Assembly: GCA_903827735.1 (NCBI GenBank)
Contig: CAIKJM010000366.1
Span: 1 to 14,560 of the forward strand
DNA from: an uncultured Rhodanobacter sp.
Lineage (GTDB): Bacteria > Pseudomonadota > Gammaproteobacteria > Xanthomonadales > Rhodanobacteraceae
DNA: 14,560 nucleotides
Direction of reading: 5' to 3'
Position numbers and translations under genes: made by a program. How positions within the stretch are numbered: the first letter of the stretch is position 1; every line of letters begins with the position of its first letter. The notes under the pieces are model-generated. The model saw only the letters and a program-made list of their open reading frames with translations. It ran no database searches and was not told where the DNA came from. Positions 8,253 through 14,560 of the stretch are shown here, one piece after another.

Positions 8253-9068
8253 ATGGGCAATCCCAAACGTAAAATCGACGCGTTTCGCTCGGTCGATGCC
8301 AGCCACCCGCAGTTCGTCAGCGCGGTGTCGCGGGCGTTCGCGATCCTGCGCTGCTTCGAGCGCGGAGAGCGCTACCTCGGCAATCGGGACATCGCCCAGC
8401 GCACCGGCCTGCCCAAGCCGACGGTGTCGCGGCTGACATTCACTCTTTCGGCGCTGGGCTATCTCAGCTACTCGGCGCGTGAGGAAAAGTACGCGCTCGG
8501 CACCGGTGTGCTGGCGCTGGGTCACGCCTTCGTCAAAGGCAACGACGTGCTGAGCGTGGCGCGCCCGCTGCTGCGCGAGCTGGCCGACTACACCCAGTCG
8601 GCGGTGATGCTGGGCGCCGCGGACGGCCTGCGCATGCTGGTGCTCGAGGTGTGTCAGGGCGACCGCACGTTCGAAATGAAACTGGAAACCGGCTCGCACG
8701 TGCCGCACGGAACCACGGCGCTGGGCCGCGCCGATCTGGCCGCGCGACCGTTGGAAGTGTTCGAGAAAAAACTGCTGGAGCTGGAGCGCGAATGCGACCC
8801 GGCGGCGTGGCCGACGATTCGCGCCGGCCTGGTGCGCGCCCGCCACGATGTCGAAAACTTCGGCTTCTGCTTTTCGCTGGGCGACTGGAACCCCGACGTG
8901 TTCGCCATCGGCGTGCCGATGGTGTCAGCCGATCGCACGCGCGTGCTGGCGTTCAACTGCAGCGGCCGGCTGTCCACGATGACGCGCGAAAAACTCATCC
9001 ACGATTTCGGACCGCGCCTGCTGGCGCTGCGCAATACCGTTTACGAAGCGACCGAAGGGCACTTCTGA
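8253..9068 (+). CDS. IclR-family transcriptional regulator
   Basis: The 271-residue protein has an N-terminal winged helix-turn-helix (about 20-85). It reads VSRAFAILRCFERG, then IAQRTGLPKPTVSRLTFTL (47-65), then the wing YLSYSAREEKYALG. The C-terminal IclR effector-binding domain (about 97-260) includes GSHVPHGTTALGRA (148-160 region). IclR proteins bind DNA as dimers or tetramers and respond to small acids or CoA-pathway intermediates. I chose ATG 8253 because GGAG lies 6 bases ahead. ATG 8202 would add 17 residues but has no ribosome site, and GTG 8241 is also possible. The gene is divergent from the beta-oxidation operon and precedes the ligase gene by 64 bases, so it is the obvious candidate regulator of both. 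The stop codon lies in the first unit of a triplicate repeat. Confidence 0.92.
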   Translation: MGNPKRKIDAFRSVDASHPQFVSAVSRAFAILRCFERGERYLGNRDIAQRTGLPKPTVSRLTFTLSALGYLSYSAREEKYALGTGVLALGHAFVKGNDVLSVARPLLRELADYTQSAVMLGAADGLRMLVLEVCQGDRTFEMKLETGSHVPHGTTALGRADLAARPLEVFEKKLLELERECDPAAWPTIRAGLVRARHDVENFGFCFSLGDWNPDVFAIGVPMVSADRTRVLAFNCSGRLSTMTREKLIHDFGPRLLALRNTVYEATEGHF

Positions 9069-9106
9069 TCACACCCCTTCTGATCACACCCCTTCTGATC
9101 ACAGCC
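9062..9106 (+). repeat. Three tandem 15-bp repeats spanning the regulator stop codon
   Basis: The unit CTTCTGATCACACCC occurs at 9062-9076 and 9077-9091. CTTCTGATCACAGCC, one base different, occurs at 9092-9106. Each unit contains the palindrome TGATCA. The TGA in the first unit is the stop of the IclR-type gene. Because 15 is a multiple of three, the frame would meet a TGA again at 9081 and 9096. The repeat fills most of the 64-base gap before the ligase gene and ends about 12 bases before its ribosome site. It looks like recent slippage or duplication. Confidence 0.95.
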
Positions 9107-9132
9107 TGCTGCTGTACTGGAGATTCGCCGCT

Positions 9133-10791
9133 ATGAATTTCAGTTCCTGGCCACCCGGTTTGCCACACGACCTCGTCGTACCGCAGACGTCCCTCTACTT
9201 CAATCTCGAGGTCGCCGCCGCGCGCTATCCCGAGCGTGCGGCAATCATCTACTACGACAGCGTCATCAGCTACCGCCAGCTCAAGCGGCAGGTCGATGCG
9301 CTGGCGGGCTTTCTGCAGCAGCGTTGTGACGTGGCCAAGGGCGATCGGGTGGCGCTGTACGCGCAGAACAGCCCGCAGTTCGTGATTGCGTACTACGCGA
9401 TTGTGCGCGCCGACGCGGTGGTGGTGCCGATCAACCCGATGAACCTGCACGACGAGCTGAAGCACATCGTCAAGGACAGCGGCTCGACCGTGATCGTGTT
9501 CGACCAGGCGCTGGCCGCCAACGTCACGCCGCTGATGACTGGTGGCATCGTGCAGCATGCGATTGCGGCGACGTATTCCGATTACCTCACCACGCCGACC
9601 GATTTGCCGGTGCCCGAGGCTGTGTCGGCACCTCGCGTAGCGATCGATGGCGCGCTGGCATGGAGCGACGCGCTGGCAGCGCAACTAAAGCCTTCCGCGC
9701 ACACCGCGGGCGCGAGCGACTACGCCGTGATTCCCTACACCTCCGGCACCACCGGTGAGCCGAAGGGTTGCACGCATACGCACGCCAGCGTGATGCATAC
9801 CGCCGTCTGCGCGGTCGAATGGGTGCGCATGGCGAAGGACGGCATCGCCCTGGCCTGTCTGCCGATGTTCCATGTGACCGGCATGCAGAACGGCATGAAT
9901 TCGCCGATCTGGCTCGGCGGGACGATGGTGATCATGACGCGCTGGGACAAGCGCTGCGCCGCGCAGCTGATCGCGCGCTACAAGGTCACCTCGTGGACGG
10001 CGATCCCGACGATGCTGATGGATTTTCTCAACCAGCCGGATCTGCGCGGCGAGGAGCTGGCCTCGCTGTCGGTGCTCTCGGGCGGCGGCGCGGCCATGCC
10101 CAAGGCGGTGGCCGAGCGGATCGAATCGCTGTGGGGCATTCCGTATATCGAAGGCTACGGCATGTCCGAAACCATGGCGCCCACGCACATCAACCCGCCG
10201 CAGGCACCGAAGGCCCAGTGTCTCGGCCTGCCAATCTGCAACACGCGCGCGATCATCGTCGATCCGGTAACGCTGGAGCGCGTGCCGCTGGGCGACGCGG
10301 GAGAAGTCATCGTCAACGGGCCGCAGGTGCTCACCGGCTACTGGAACAATCCCGCGGCCACGGCGGCCGCCTTTGTCGAAGTGGATGGCGTGCGCTACCT
10401 GCGCACGGGCGATCTGGCCTACGAGGACGAGCAGGGCTACTTTTTCATGGTCGACCGGGTCAAGCGCATGATCAATGCGTCGGGCTACAAGGTCTGGCCG
10501 GCCGAAGTGGAGGCGCTGCTGTACGGCCATCCGGCGGTGCAGGAAGCCTGCGTGATCGGCTATCACGACGCGCATCGCGGCGAGAGCGTCAAGGCGCTGG
10601 TGGTGCCGCGTTCCGGCGTGCAGGCCGACGCCGAAAACATCATCGCCTGGGCGCGCGAACACATGGCCGCGTACAAGGTGCCGCACGCAGTGGATTTCGT
10701 CGATAACCTGCCCAAGACCGCCACCGGCAAGGTGCAGTGGCGCGCGCTGCAGGAGCAGGAAAACGCTCGTGCGCACGCAGCTGCCCATTGA
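9133..10791 (+). CDS. Acyl-CoA ligase (AMP-forming, fatty-acid or PimA-like)
   Basis: The 552-residue enzyme of the ANL superfamily would activate a carboxylic acid with ATP and CoA to its acyl-CoA. Core motifs in order are the P-loop YTSGTTGEPKG (202-212), the substrate-pocket region LPMFHVTG (243-250), the A5 motif GYGMSETMAPTH (341-352), the A7 motif RTGDLAY (424-430) with Asp427, the hinge region VDRVKRMINASGYKVWPAE (440-458), and the A10 catalytic lysine Lys533 in LPKTATGKVQW. All expected residues are present. The start ATG at 9133 has TGGAG about 10 bases ahead and follows the stop-codon repeat. Sequence does not fix chain length or acid type. The neighbouring catabolic operon argues for feeding beta-oxidation. 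Confidence 0.93.
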   Translation: MNFSSWPPGLPHDLVVPQTSLYFNLEVAAARYPERAAIIYYDSVISYRQLKRQVDALAGFLQQRCDVAKGDRVALYAQNSPQFVIAYYAIVRADAVVVPINPMNLHDELKHIVKDSGSTVIVFDQALAANVTPLMTGGIVQHAIAATYSDYLTTPTDLPVPEAVSAPRVAIDGALAWSDALAAQLKPSAHTAGASDYAVIPYTSGTTGEPKGCTHTHASVMHTAVCAVEWVRMAKDGIALACLPMFHVTGMQNGMNSPIWLGGTMVIMTRWDKRCAAQLIARYKVTSWTAIPTMLMDFLNQPDLRGEELASLSVLSGGGAAMPKAVAERIESLWGIPYIEGYGMSETMAPTHINPPQAPKAQCLGLPICNTRAIIVDPVTLERVPLGDAGEVIVNGPQVLTGYWNNPAATAAAFVEVDGVRYLRTGDLAYEDEQGYFFMVDRVKRMINASGYKVWPAEVEALLYGHPAVQEACVIGYHDAHRGESVKALVVPRSGVQADAENIIAWAREHMAAYKVPHAVDFVDNLPKTATGKVQWRALQEQENARAHAAAH

Positions 10792-10838
10792 TGCGTTACC
10801 AATACAATGAAGTTTTCGAATAGCCGTCTGGACGTCCG

Positions 10839-11264
10839 ATGAGCCAACGCGATAATTACCGCCATTTCCTTCCGCTGCCCACGCGCTGGAAGGACAACGA
10901 CATCTACGGCCACGTCAACAACGTCGAGTACTACAGTTATTTCGACACGGTCATCAACACGTATCTGATTCTCGAAGGCGGGCTGGATATCCACGCGGGC
11001 GGCGTGATCGGCGTGTGTGCCGAATCGCACTGCAAGTTTCTTGGCGAGCTGGCGTTTCCGGAGACCATCGACGCCGGGCTGCGCGTCGAGCATCTGGGCA
11101 ACTCCAGCGTGCGCTACGGCATCGGCCTGTTCCGTCCAGGTAGCGACACGCCGGCGGCGGAAGGGTGGTTCGTGCACGTGTTCGTCGATCGCGCCCAGCG
11201 GCGTCCTACGCCGTTGCCGGCACCGATGCGCGCCGCGCTCGAAAAGCTGAGGACGACGCCATGA
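10839..11264 (+). CDS. Acyl-CoA thioesterase, hotdog fold (YbgC/FadM/4HBT type)
   Basis: The 141-residue protein matches the single-domain hotdog thioesterases of the 4-hydroxybenzoyl-CoA thioesterase group, which hydrolyse acyl-CoA to free acid and CoA. The signature TRWKDNDIYGHVNNVEYYSY (15-34) holds Asp19, Asp21 and the GHVNN turn. Asp21 aligns with the catalytic Asp17 of Pseudomonas 4-hydroxybenzoyl-CoA thioesterase. The start ATG at 10839 has only a weak site, TGGACG, and follows the ligase gene by 47 bases. The stop overlaps the start of the alcohol dehydrogenase gene as ATGA. A thioesterase beside a ligase could release CoA from dead-end intermediates or act on a specific pathway thioester. 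Substrate is unknown. Confidence 0.9.
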   Translation: MSQRDNYRHFLPLPTRWKDNDIYGHVNNVEYYSYFDTVINTYLILEGGLDIHAGGVIGVCAESHCKFLGELAFPETIDAGLRVEHLGNSSVRYGIGLFRPGSDTPAAEGWFVHVFVDRAQRRPTPLPAPMRAALEKLRTTP

Positions 11265-12391
11265 AGGTGCGCGCTGCGGTGCTGCGCGAAATGGGTTTGC
11301 CCGCGCCTTACGCGCAATCGAAGCCGCTGGCCATCGAGACCATCGAACTGGCGCCGCCGGGTGCTGGCGAGCTGCTGGTGCGGGTGCTGGCGGCCGGACT
11401 GTGTCACTCCGATCTATCGGTCATCGACGGCTCGCGCCCGCGGCCGATGCCGATGGTGCTGGGACACGAGGCGACTGGTGAGATTGTCCAGCTGGGTGCG
11501 GGTATCGACGGTTTCGCGGTGGGCGACCGTGTGGTGTTTTCGTTCGTGCCGATGTGTGGCCACTGCGAGCCGTGCGCCGCAGGCCGGCCGGCGCTGTGCG
11601 AACCGGGCGCACAGGCGAATGCGGGAGGCCGCCTGCTCGGCGGCGGCATGCGCTGGCACGACGCGGACGATGCGCCGCTGCAGCACCATCTAGGCGTATC
11701 GGGCTTTGCCGAGTACACCGTCACGTCGGCGCATTCGGCCGTGCGTATCGACCGCGATCTGCCGCCTGAAATCGCCGCCTTGTTCGGCTGCGCGGTGATG
11801 ACCGGCGTGGGCGCGGTGATCAACACGGCGCGCGTGGCGCCTGGTGAAAGCGTGGCGATCTTCGGCCTCGGCGGCGTCGGTCTCGCAGCCTTGCTCGGTG
11901 CGCGGGCGGCGTCTGCGTACCCGCTGATAGCGGTGGACACCGTGCCCGAAAAGCTGGCGCTGGCGCGCGAGCTGGGTGCGGATCTGACCATTGACGCAAG
12001 CCGCGACGATGCGGTGGCGGCCATCCGCGAGCACACGCGCGGCGGCGCCATGCACGTGATCGAATCGGTCGGCAACGAAAAGGTGCTGGCCCAGGCGTAT
12101 GCCGCGACCCGGCGCGGCGGCAGCACCGTTACGGTCGGCCTGCCGGGGCCGCAGCAGATGCTGAGCATTCCCGCGGTCAGCCTTACCGCCGAAGAGCGCA
12201 CGATCAAAGGTTCCTACATGGGCTCGGCCGTGCCCAGTCGCGACATTCCGCGCTATGTTGCGCTGTATCGCCACGGGCGACTGCCGGTCGATCGGCTGCT
12301 GTCGCATCGGCTGAAACTCGACGACATCAATGTCGGTTTCGATCGGCTCAAGCGCGGTGAAGCGATACGTCAGGTCGTGCTGTTTGACTGA
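11261..12391 (+). CDS. Zinc-dependent alcohol dehydrogenase (MDR family)
   Basis: The 376-residue medium-chain dehydrogenase would interconvert an alcohol and an aldehyde or ketone with NAD(H). Catalytic zinc ligands are Cys48 (GLCHSD), His69-Glu70 (GHEATG) and Cys177 (FGCAVMTG). The structural zinc site is Cys99, Cys102, Cys105 and Cys113. The Rossmann motif GLGGVG is at 202-207, and Asp226 is at the position that usually favours NAD. The start ATG at 11261 overlaps the thioesterase stop and has GAGG 8 bases upstream. The frame stays open upstream to 11165, but MKVRAAVLREMG is the normal family start. Its position suggests oxidation of an alcohol that becomes the acid activated by the ligase, although no aldehyde dehydrogenase gene is in the window. 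Confidence 0.93.
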   Translation: MKVRAAVLREMGLPAPYAQSKPLAIETIELAPPGAGELLVRVLAAGLCHSDLSVIDGSRPRPMPMVLGHEATGEIVQLGAGIDGFAVGDRVVFSFVPMCGHCEPCAAGRPALCEPGAQANAGGRLLGGGMRWHDADDAPLQHHLGVSGFAEYTVTSAHSAVRIDRDLPPEIAALFGCAVMTGVGAVINTARVAPGESVAIFGLGGVGLAALLGARAASAYPLIAVDTVPEKLALARELGADLTIDASRDDAVAAIREHTRGGAMHVIESVGNEKVLAQAYAATRRGGSTVTVGLPGPQQMLSIPAVSLTAEERTIKGSYMGSAVPSRDIPRYVALYRHGRLPVDRLLSHRLKLDDINVGFDRLKRGEAIRQVVLFD

Positions 12392-12405
12392 GGGGCGTAC
12401 CGCTC

Positions 12406-12433
12406 AGAGCTTGCTCGATATTGAACAGGCTCT
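12406..12433 (+). terminator. Weak terminator-like hairpin after the alcohol dehydrogenase gene
   Basis: AGAGCTTG (12406-12413) can pair with CAGGCTCT (12426-12433), eight pairs including one G-T, around a 12-base loop, followed by only two more T bases. It lies in the 42-base gap between convergent genes, where a terminator is expected. The long loop and short T-run make it a weak candidate. Confidence 0.25.
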
Positions 12434-12814
12434 TTAGGCGGCAGCGATAAACAGCCCGACCACGCAGCCCATGGCGGCGAACCAGACCAGGCTGCGCAGT
12501 GCCGCCAGGTTGGCGATGTAGAGCACGCCGTAGATCAGCCGCAGCGCAACCCAGGCGATGGAAAGCACATCGATGGCATGCTGCGAGGCATGCGCATACT
12601 GGGCGACCAGCACGGCGGCGGCGAACGCGGGAAACGCCTCGAAGCTGTTGAGCTGCGCCGCGTTGGCGCGACTCGCCGGTCCCTTGAGGCTCGCCAGAAA
12701 GTCACGCGGATGCTGGTTGGCGCGCAGGTCGTAGCGCCCCATCGACTTGGCCACGCCGGTCCACAAAAACGGCATCAGAAGGCCGACCAGCACGCACCAA
12801 AGCCCTATCGTCAT
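12434..12814 (-). CDS. MAPEG-family membrane protein
   Basis: The 126-residue protein is largely hydrophobic, with about four membrane segments (near residues 3-20, 60-75, 80-100 and 105-124). The polar loop between the first two contains ANQHPRDFLASLKG, then RANAAQLNSFEAFPAFAAAV. The R-x-x-A-x-x-N-x-x-E-x-(F/L)-P pattern is the MAPEG signature (membrane-associated proteins in eicosanoid and glutathione metabolism). Bacterial members are small inner-membrane proteins, mostly of unknown function, some with glutathione transferase activity. ATG 12814 is directly preceded by an in-frame GTG at 12817, and both are served by AAGGGGAAG. I list the ATG, and GTG would add one residue. It lies 83 bases downstream of rpiA on the same strand and converges with the alcohol dehydrogenase gene. 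Confidence 0.85.
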   Translation of the reverse strand: MTIGLWCVLVGLLMPFLWTGVAKSMGRYDLRANQHPRDFLASLKGPASRANAAQLNSFEAFPAFAAAVLVAQYAHASQHAIDVLSIAWVALRLIYGVLYIANLAALRSLVWFAAMGCVVGLFIAAA

Positions 12815-12897
12815 CACGCTACTTCCCCTTGTGTTTAATCAACGCAGACGCCGATTGATCCGTTGAGATCATCCCCTGGATGACCCCATCACCCGCT

Positions 12898-13545
12898 TCA
12901 GATTTCCCGATCGCCGACCAGCACGACGTCGGCGGGACGGTGTGCGAACAGGCCGACGGTGACGACGCCGGCGAGCTGGTTAAGATCGCTTTCCGTCGCG
13001 CCCGGATCGGTGAGCTGCCAGCCGTGCACGTCGATGATCCAGTTGCCATTGTCGGTGATCACGCCGTCGCGCCACACCGGCTGGCCACCGCGTTTGACGA
13101 TCTCGCGGCCGATCAGGCTGCGCGCCATCGGAATCACTTCGATCGGCACCGGAAACTTGCCGAGCAGCTCGACCTGCTTGCTGGAGTCGATGATGCAGAC
13201 GAATTTCTTCGATGCTGCGGCGACGATTTTCTCCCGCGTCAGCGCCGCGCCGCCGCCCTTGATCAGGCGCCGGTGCGTGTCGCACTCGTCCGCGCCGTCG
13301 ATATAGATGTGCAGCGGGCCGGCGCTGTTGAGGTCGAGCACCGGGATGCCGACCTTTTTCAGATGTGCAGTGGACTGTTCCGAACTCGACACTGCTCCCT
13401 GGATGCGGTCCTTCAGGTCGGCCAGCGCATCGATGAAAAACGCCACGGTGGAGCCGGTACCGACGCCGACGATCGCACCGTCCTCGACAAAGCGGATGGC
13501 GGCTTCGCCGGCCTGGCGTTTTTCGTTGGCGTTGCTGGTGCTCAT
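12898..13545 (-). CDS. rpiA: Ribose-5-phosphate isomerase A
   Basis: The 215-residue enzyme interconverts ribose 5-phosphate and ribulose 5-phosphate in the pentose phosphate pathway. The phosphate-binding VGVGTGSTV (27-34 region), YIDGADECD (81-89) and IKGGGAALTREKIV (95-108) are intact. Asp83, Asp86, Lys96 and Glu105 match the E. coli active-site residues Asp81, Asp84, Lys94 and Glu103 with a constant shift of two. The start ATG at 13545 has GGGGA 8 bases upstream and gives MSTSNANEKRQAGEAA. An in-frame extension to 13593 has no better site. It lies 88 bases downstream of the EVE-domain gene. An inverted repeat GGATGG-N6-CCATCC (13574-13591) stands in that gap without a T-run. Confidence 0.97.
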   Translation of the reverse strand: MSTSNANEKRQAGEAAIRFVEDGAIVGVGTGSTVAFFIDALADLKDRIQGAVSSSEQSTAHLKKVGIPVLDLNSAGPLHIYIDGADECDTHRRLIKGGGAALTREKIVAAASKKFVCIIDSSKQVELLGKFPVPIEVIPMARSLIGREIVKRGGQPVWRDGVITDNGNWIIDVHGWQLTDPGATESDLNQLAGVVTVGLFAHRPADVVLVGDREI

Positions 13546-13633
13546 GCGTCGATTCCCCGGGGTTGATTCAAGCGGATGGATTTGGCCATCCAAACGGTAA
13601 CGTCTGGCGGTGGATCGTTAGACGGGCTGCACG

Positions 13634-14098
13634 TTATTCCAGAGCGAGAATCGTACGCCACTCGGACGCGCTGACCGGCATCACTGACAGCCGATTGCCC
13701 TTGCGCACCAGCGCCATGTCGGAAAGCGCCTCGATGCCTTTGAGTTCGTCCAGGCTGATGGTGCGGCTGAGCTTTTTGACAAACTTCACCTCGACCAGCA
13801 TCCAGCGCGGCTCTTCGGGCTTGCTGGAGGGGTCGAAATAATCGCTTTTGGGATCGAACTGGCTGGGGTCGGGATAGGCTTCGGTCGCCACTTCGGCCAG
13901 GCCGACGATGCCGGGCACGGCGCAGTTGGAGTGGTAGAAAAACACCTTGTCGCCGGGGCGCATGCCGTCGCGCATGAAGTTGCGCGCCTGATAATTGCGC
14001 ACGCCGTCCCACGGCTCCTGGCCTTTGCGCTTCAGATCGTCAATGGAAAATGTGTCCGGCTCGGACTTCATCAGCCAGTGCTTGGATTTCGCGGTCAT
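13634..14098 (-). CDS. EVE-domain protein (thymocyte nuclear protein 1-like)
   Basis: The 154-residue protein is one EVE domain. It shows HWLMKSEPDTFSIDDLKR (7-24), WDGVRNYQARNFMRDGMRPG (30-49), KVFFYHSN (51-58) and the C-terminal PRWMLVEVKF. EVE is a PUA-related fold that reads modified bases in nucleic acids. Stand-alone bacterial forms are widespread, and their role is poorly defined. The length is normal for the stand-alone form. The start ATG at 14098 overlaps the stop of the 5-formyltetrahydrofolate cyclo-ligase gene as ATGA, so the two are very likely co-translated. This pairing recurs in Gammaproteobacteria. There is no restriction-system gene nearby. Confidence 0.93.
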   Translation of the reverse strand: MTAKSKHWLMKSEPDTFSIDDLKRKGQEPWDGVRNYQARNFMRDGMRPGDKVFFYHSNCAVPGIVGLAEVATEAYPDPSQFDPKSDYFDPSSKPEEPRWMLVEVKFVKKLSRTISLDELKGIEALSDMALVRKGNRLSVMPVSASEWRTILALE

Positions 14099-14560
14099 GC
14101 GTTCGGTCCGTTGTCGTCGGCGGCGTGGCAGTCGATCAGCTCTAGCTCGGTGGCAATGAAATCCAGCGGCACGTCCCAGTCGGCTTCCTCGAGTTGCGGC
14201 AGTTCCTGGAAAGCGTAGGCGATACCGACCAGCAGCGGCTCGGTCGGGCGCACCTGCTCGTTGAGAAAGGCGAAGCTGCGATCGTAATAGCCGCCGCCGT
14301 AGCCGAGCCGCTGGCCGCGACGATCGAAGCCGAGCAGCGGCACCAGTACCAGGTCGATCTGAAAAGGTTCGATCAGTTCGCGCGGATGGACCGGCTCCGG
14401 TATGCCATAGCGGTTGGGCTGCACGTCGTCGCCGGACTGATACGGCGCAAACTTCAGCTTCTGTCCCTTGCCGACAATGGGCAACAGAAACTGCTGGCCG
14501 CGCTGAGCCAGCGGTGGAATCACCAGGTTCAGCGGCAGCTCGCCCTGGGTAGCCCAGTAG
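14095..14560 (-). CDS. 5-formyltetrahydrofolate cyclo-ligase, C-terminal part
   Basis: The gene's 5' end lies beyond the right edge, leaving 154 codons and the stop. The visible part begins YWATQGELPLNLVIPPLAQR and includes the substrate and ATP-site region GFDRRGQRLGYGGGYYDRSF, the hallmark of 5-formyltetrahydrofolate cyclo-ligase (MTHFS, called YgfA or Fau in E. coli). The enzyme converts 5-formyl-THF to 5,10-methenyl-THF using ATP. The family is about 190-200 residues, so roughly 40 are missing. In many Gammaproteobacteria the 6S RNA gene lies just upstream, which here would fall outside the window. The first in-frame GTG at 14523 is internal, not the start. Confidence 0.95.
   Translation of the reverse strand, partial: YWATQGELPLNLVIPPLAQRGQQFLLPIVGKGQKLKFAPYQSGDDVQPNRYGIPEPVHPRELIEPFQIDLVLVPLLGFDRRGQRLGYGGGYYDRSFAFLNEQVRPTEPLLVGIAYAFQELPQLEEADWDVPLDFIATELELIDCHAADDNGPNA

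Noticed and set aside
10789..10838. Possible internal promoter (TACAAT at 10803-10808) before the thioesterase gene
   Set aside because: There is no -35-like hexamer at a normal spacing upstream. A single -10-like word in a 47-base gap is not enough.
12388..12407. CTGAG...CTCAG inverted repeat over the alcohol dehydrogenase stop codon
   Set aside because: The stem is five pairs plus a mismatch with no T-run. The hairpin at 12406-12433 is a better, still weak, terminator candidate.
12856..12883. Small hairpins after rpiA (TGATC/GATCA and TCATCC/GGATGA)
   Set aside because: The stems are five to six pairs with no T-run on the minus strand. They are likely chance symmetry in the 83-base gap.

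Overview
The window looks like chromosomal DNA of a high-GC Gammaproteobacterium. The run 5-formyltetrahydrofolate cyclo-ligase, EVE-domain protein, rpiA is a familiar gammaproteobacterial housekeeping neighbourhood. The catabolic genes resemble those of fatty-acid, alkane or dicarboxylate degraders such as the Nevskiales/Solimonadaceae. That placement is inferred from gene content and composition, not from a database search. I see no rRNA, tRNA, insertion sequence, integrase or CRISPR array.

Layout. (1) Positions 1-191, minus strand: the first 63 codons of a secreted LprI/DUF1311-like protein, cut by the window edge and visibly lower in GC than the rest. (2) Positions 405-7836, minus strand: a five-gene beta-oxidation operon. 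In transcription order it encodes a fused enoyl-CoA hydratase/3-hydroxyacyl-CoA dehydrogenase, a thiolase, a 605-residue acyl-CoA dehydrogenase, and two shorter acyl-CoA dehydrogenases (391 and 369 residues) that look like the alpha and beta halves of a heteromeric enzyme. Spacing is tight: ATGA and GTGA overlaps, then gaps of 46 and 5 bases. (3) Positions 7837-8252: a divergent intergenic region of about 400 bases with a cluster of dyad and direct repeats (7945-8022) and an 11-bp hairpin (8114-8146). (4) Positions 8253-12391, plus strand: an IclR-family regulator, an acyl-CoA ligase, a hotdog thioesterase and a zinc alcohol dehydrogenase. The last two overlap by ATGA. A tandem triplicate 15-bp repeat covers the regulator's stop codon. 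(5) Positions 12434-14560, minus strand: a MAPEG-family membrane protein, rpiA, an EVE-domain protein and the truncated 5-formyltetrahydrofolate cyclo-ligase gene.

How the genes work together. The ligase would activate a carboxylic acid to its CoA thioester. The dehydrogenases would make the 2-enoyl-CoA, the fused hydratase/dehydrogenase would give the 3-ketoacyl-CoA, and the thiolase would cleave it. This is a complete beta-oxidation cycle in two divergent units, with an IclR-type regulator positioned to control both. Gene content resembles the pim (pimeloyl-CoA/dicarboxylate) operon of Rhodopseudomonas palustris: a PimF-like fusion, a PimB-like thiolase, a PimC/PimD-like dehydrogenase pair and a PimA-like ligase. 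The extras are a third dehydrogenase, a thioesterase and an alcohol dehydrogenase. The substrate cannot be read from sequence. It could be a dicarboxylate, a branched or cyclic acid, or a sterol or terpenoid side chain. No electron-transfer flavoprotein genes are in the window. The most informative features are the split acyl-CoA dehydrogenase, the operator cluster and the stop-codon repeat. I see no wholly novel system that the sequence alone would support.
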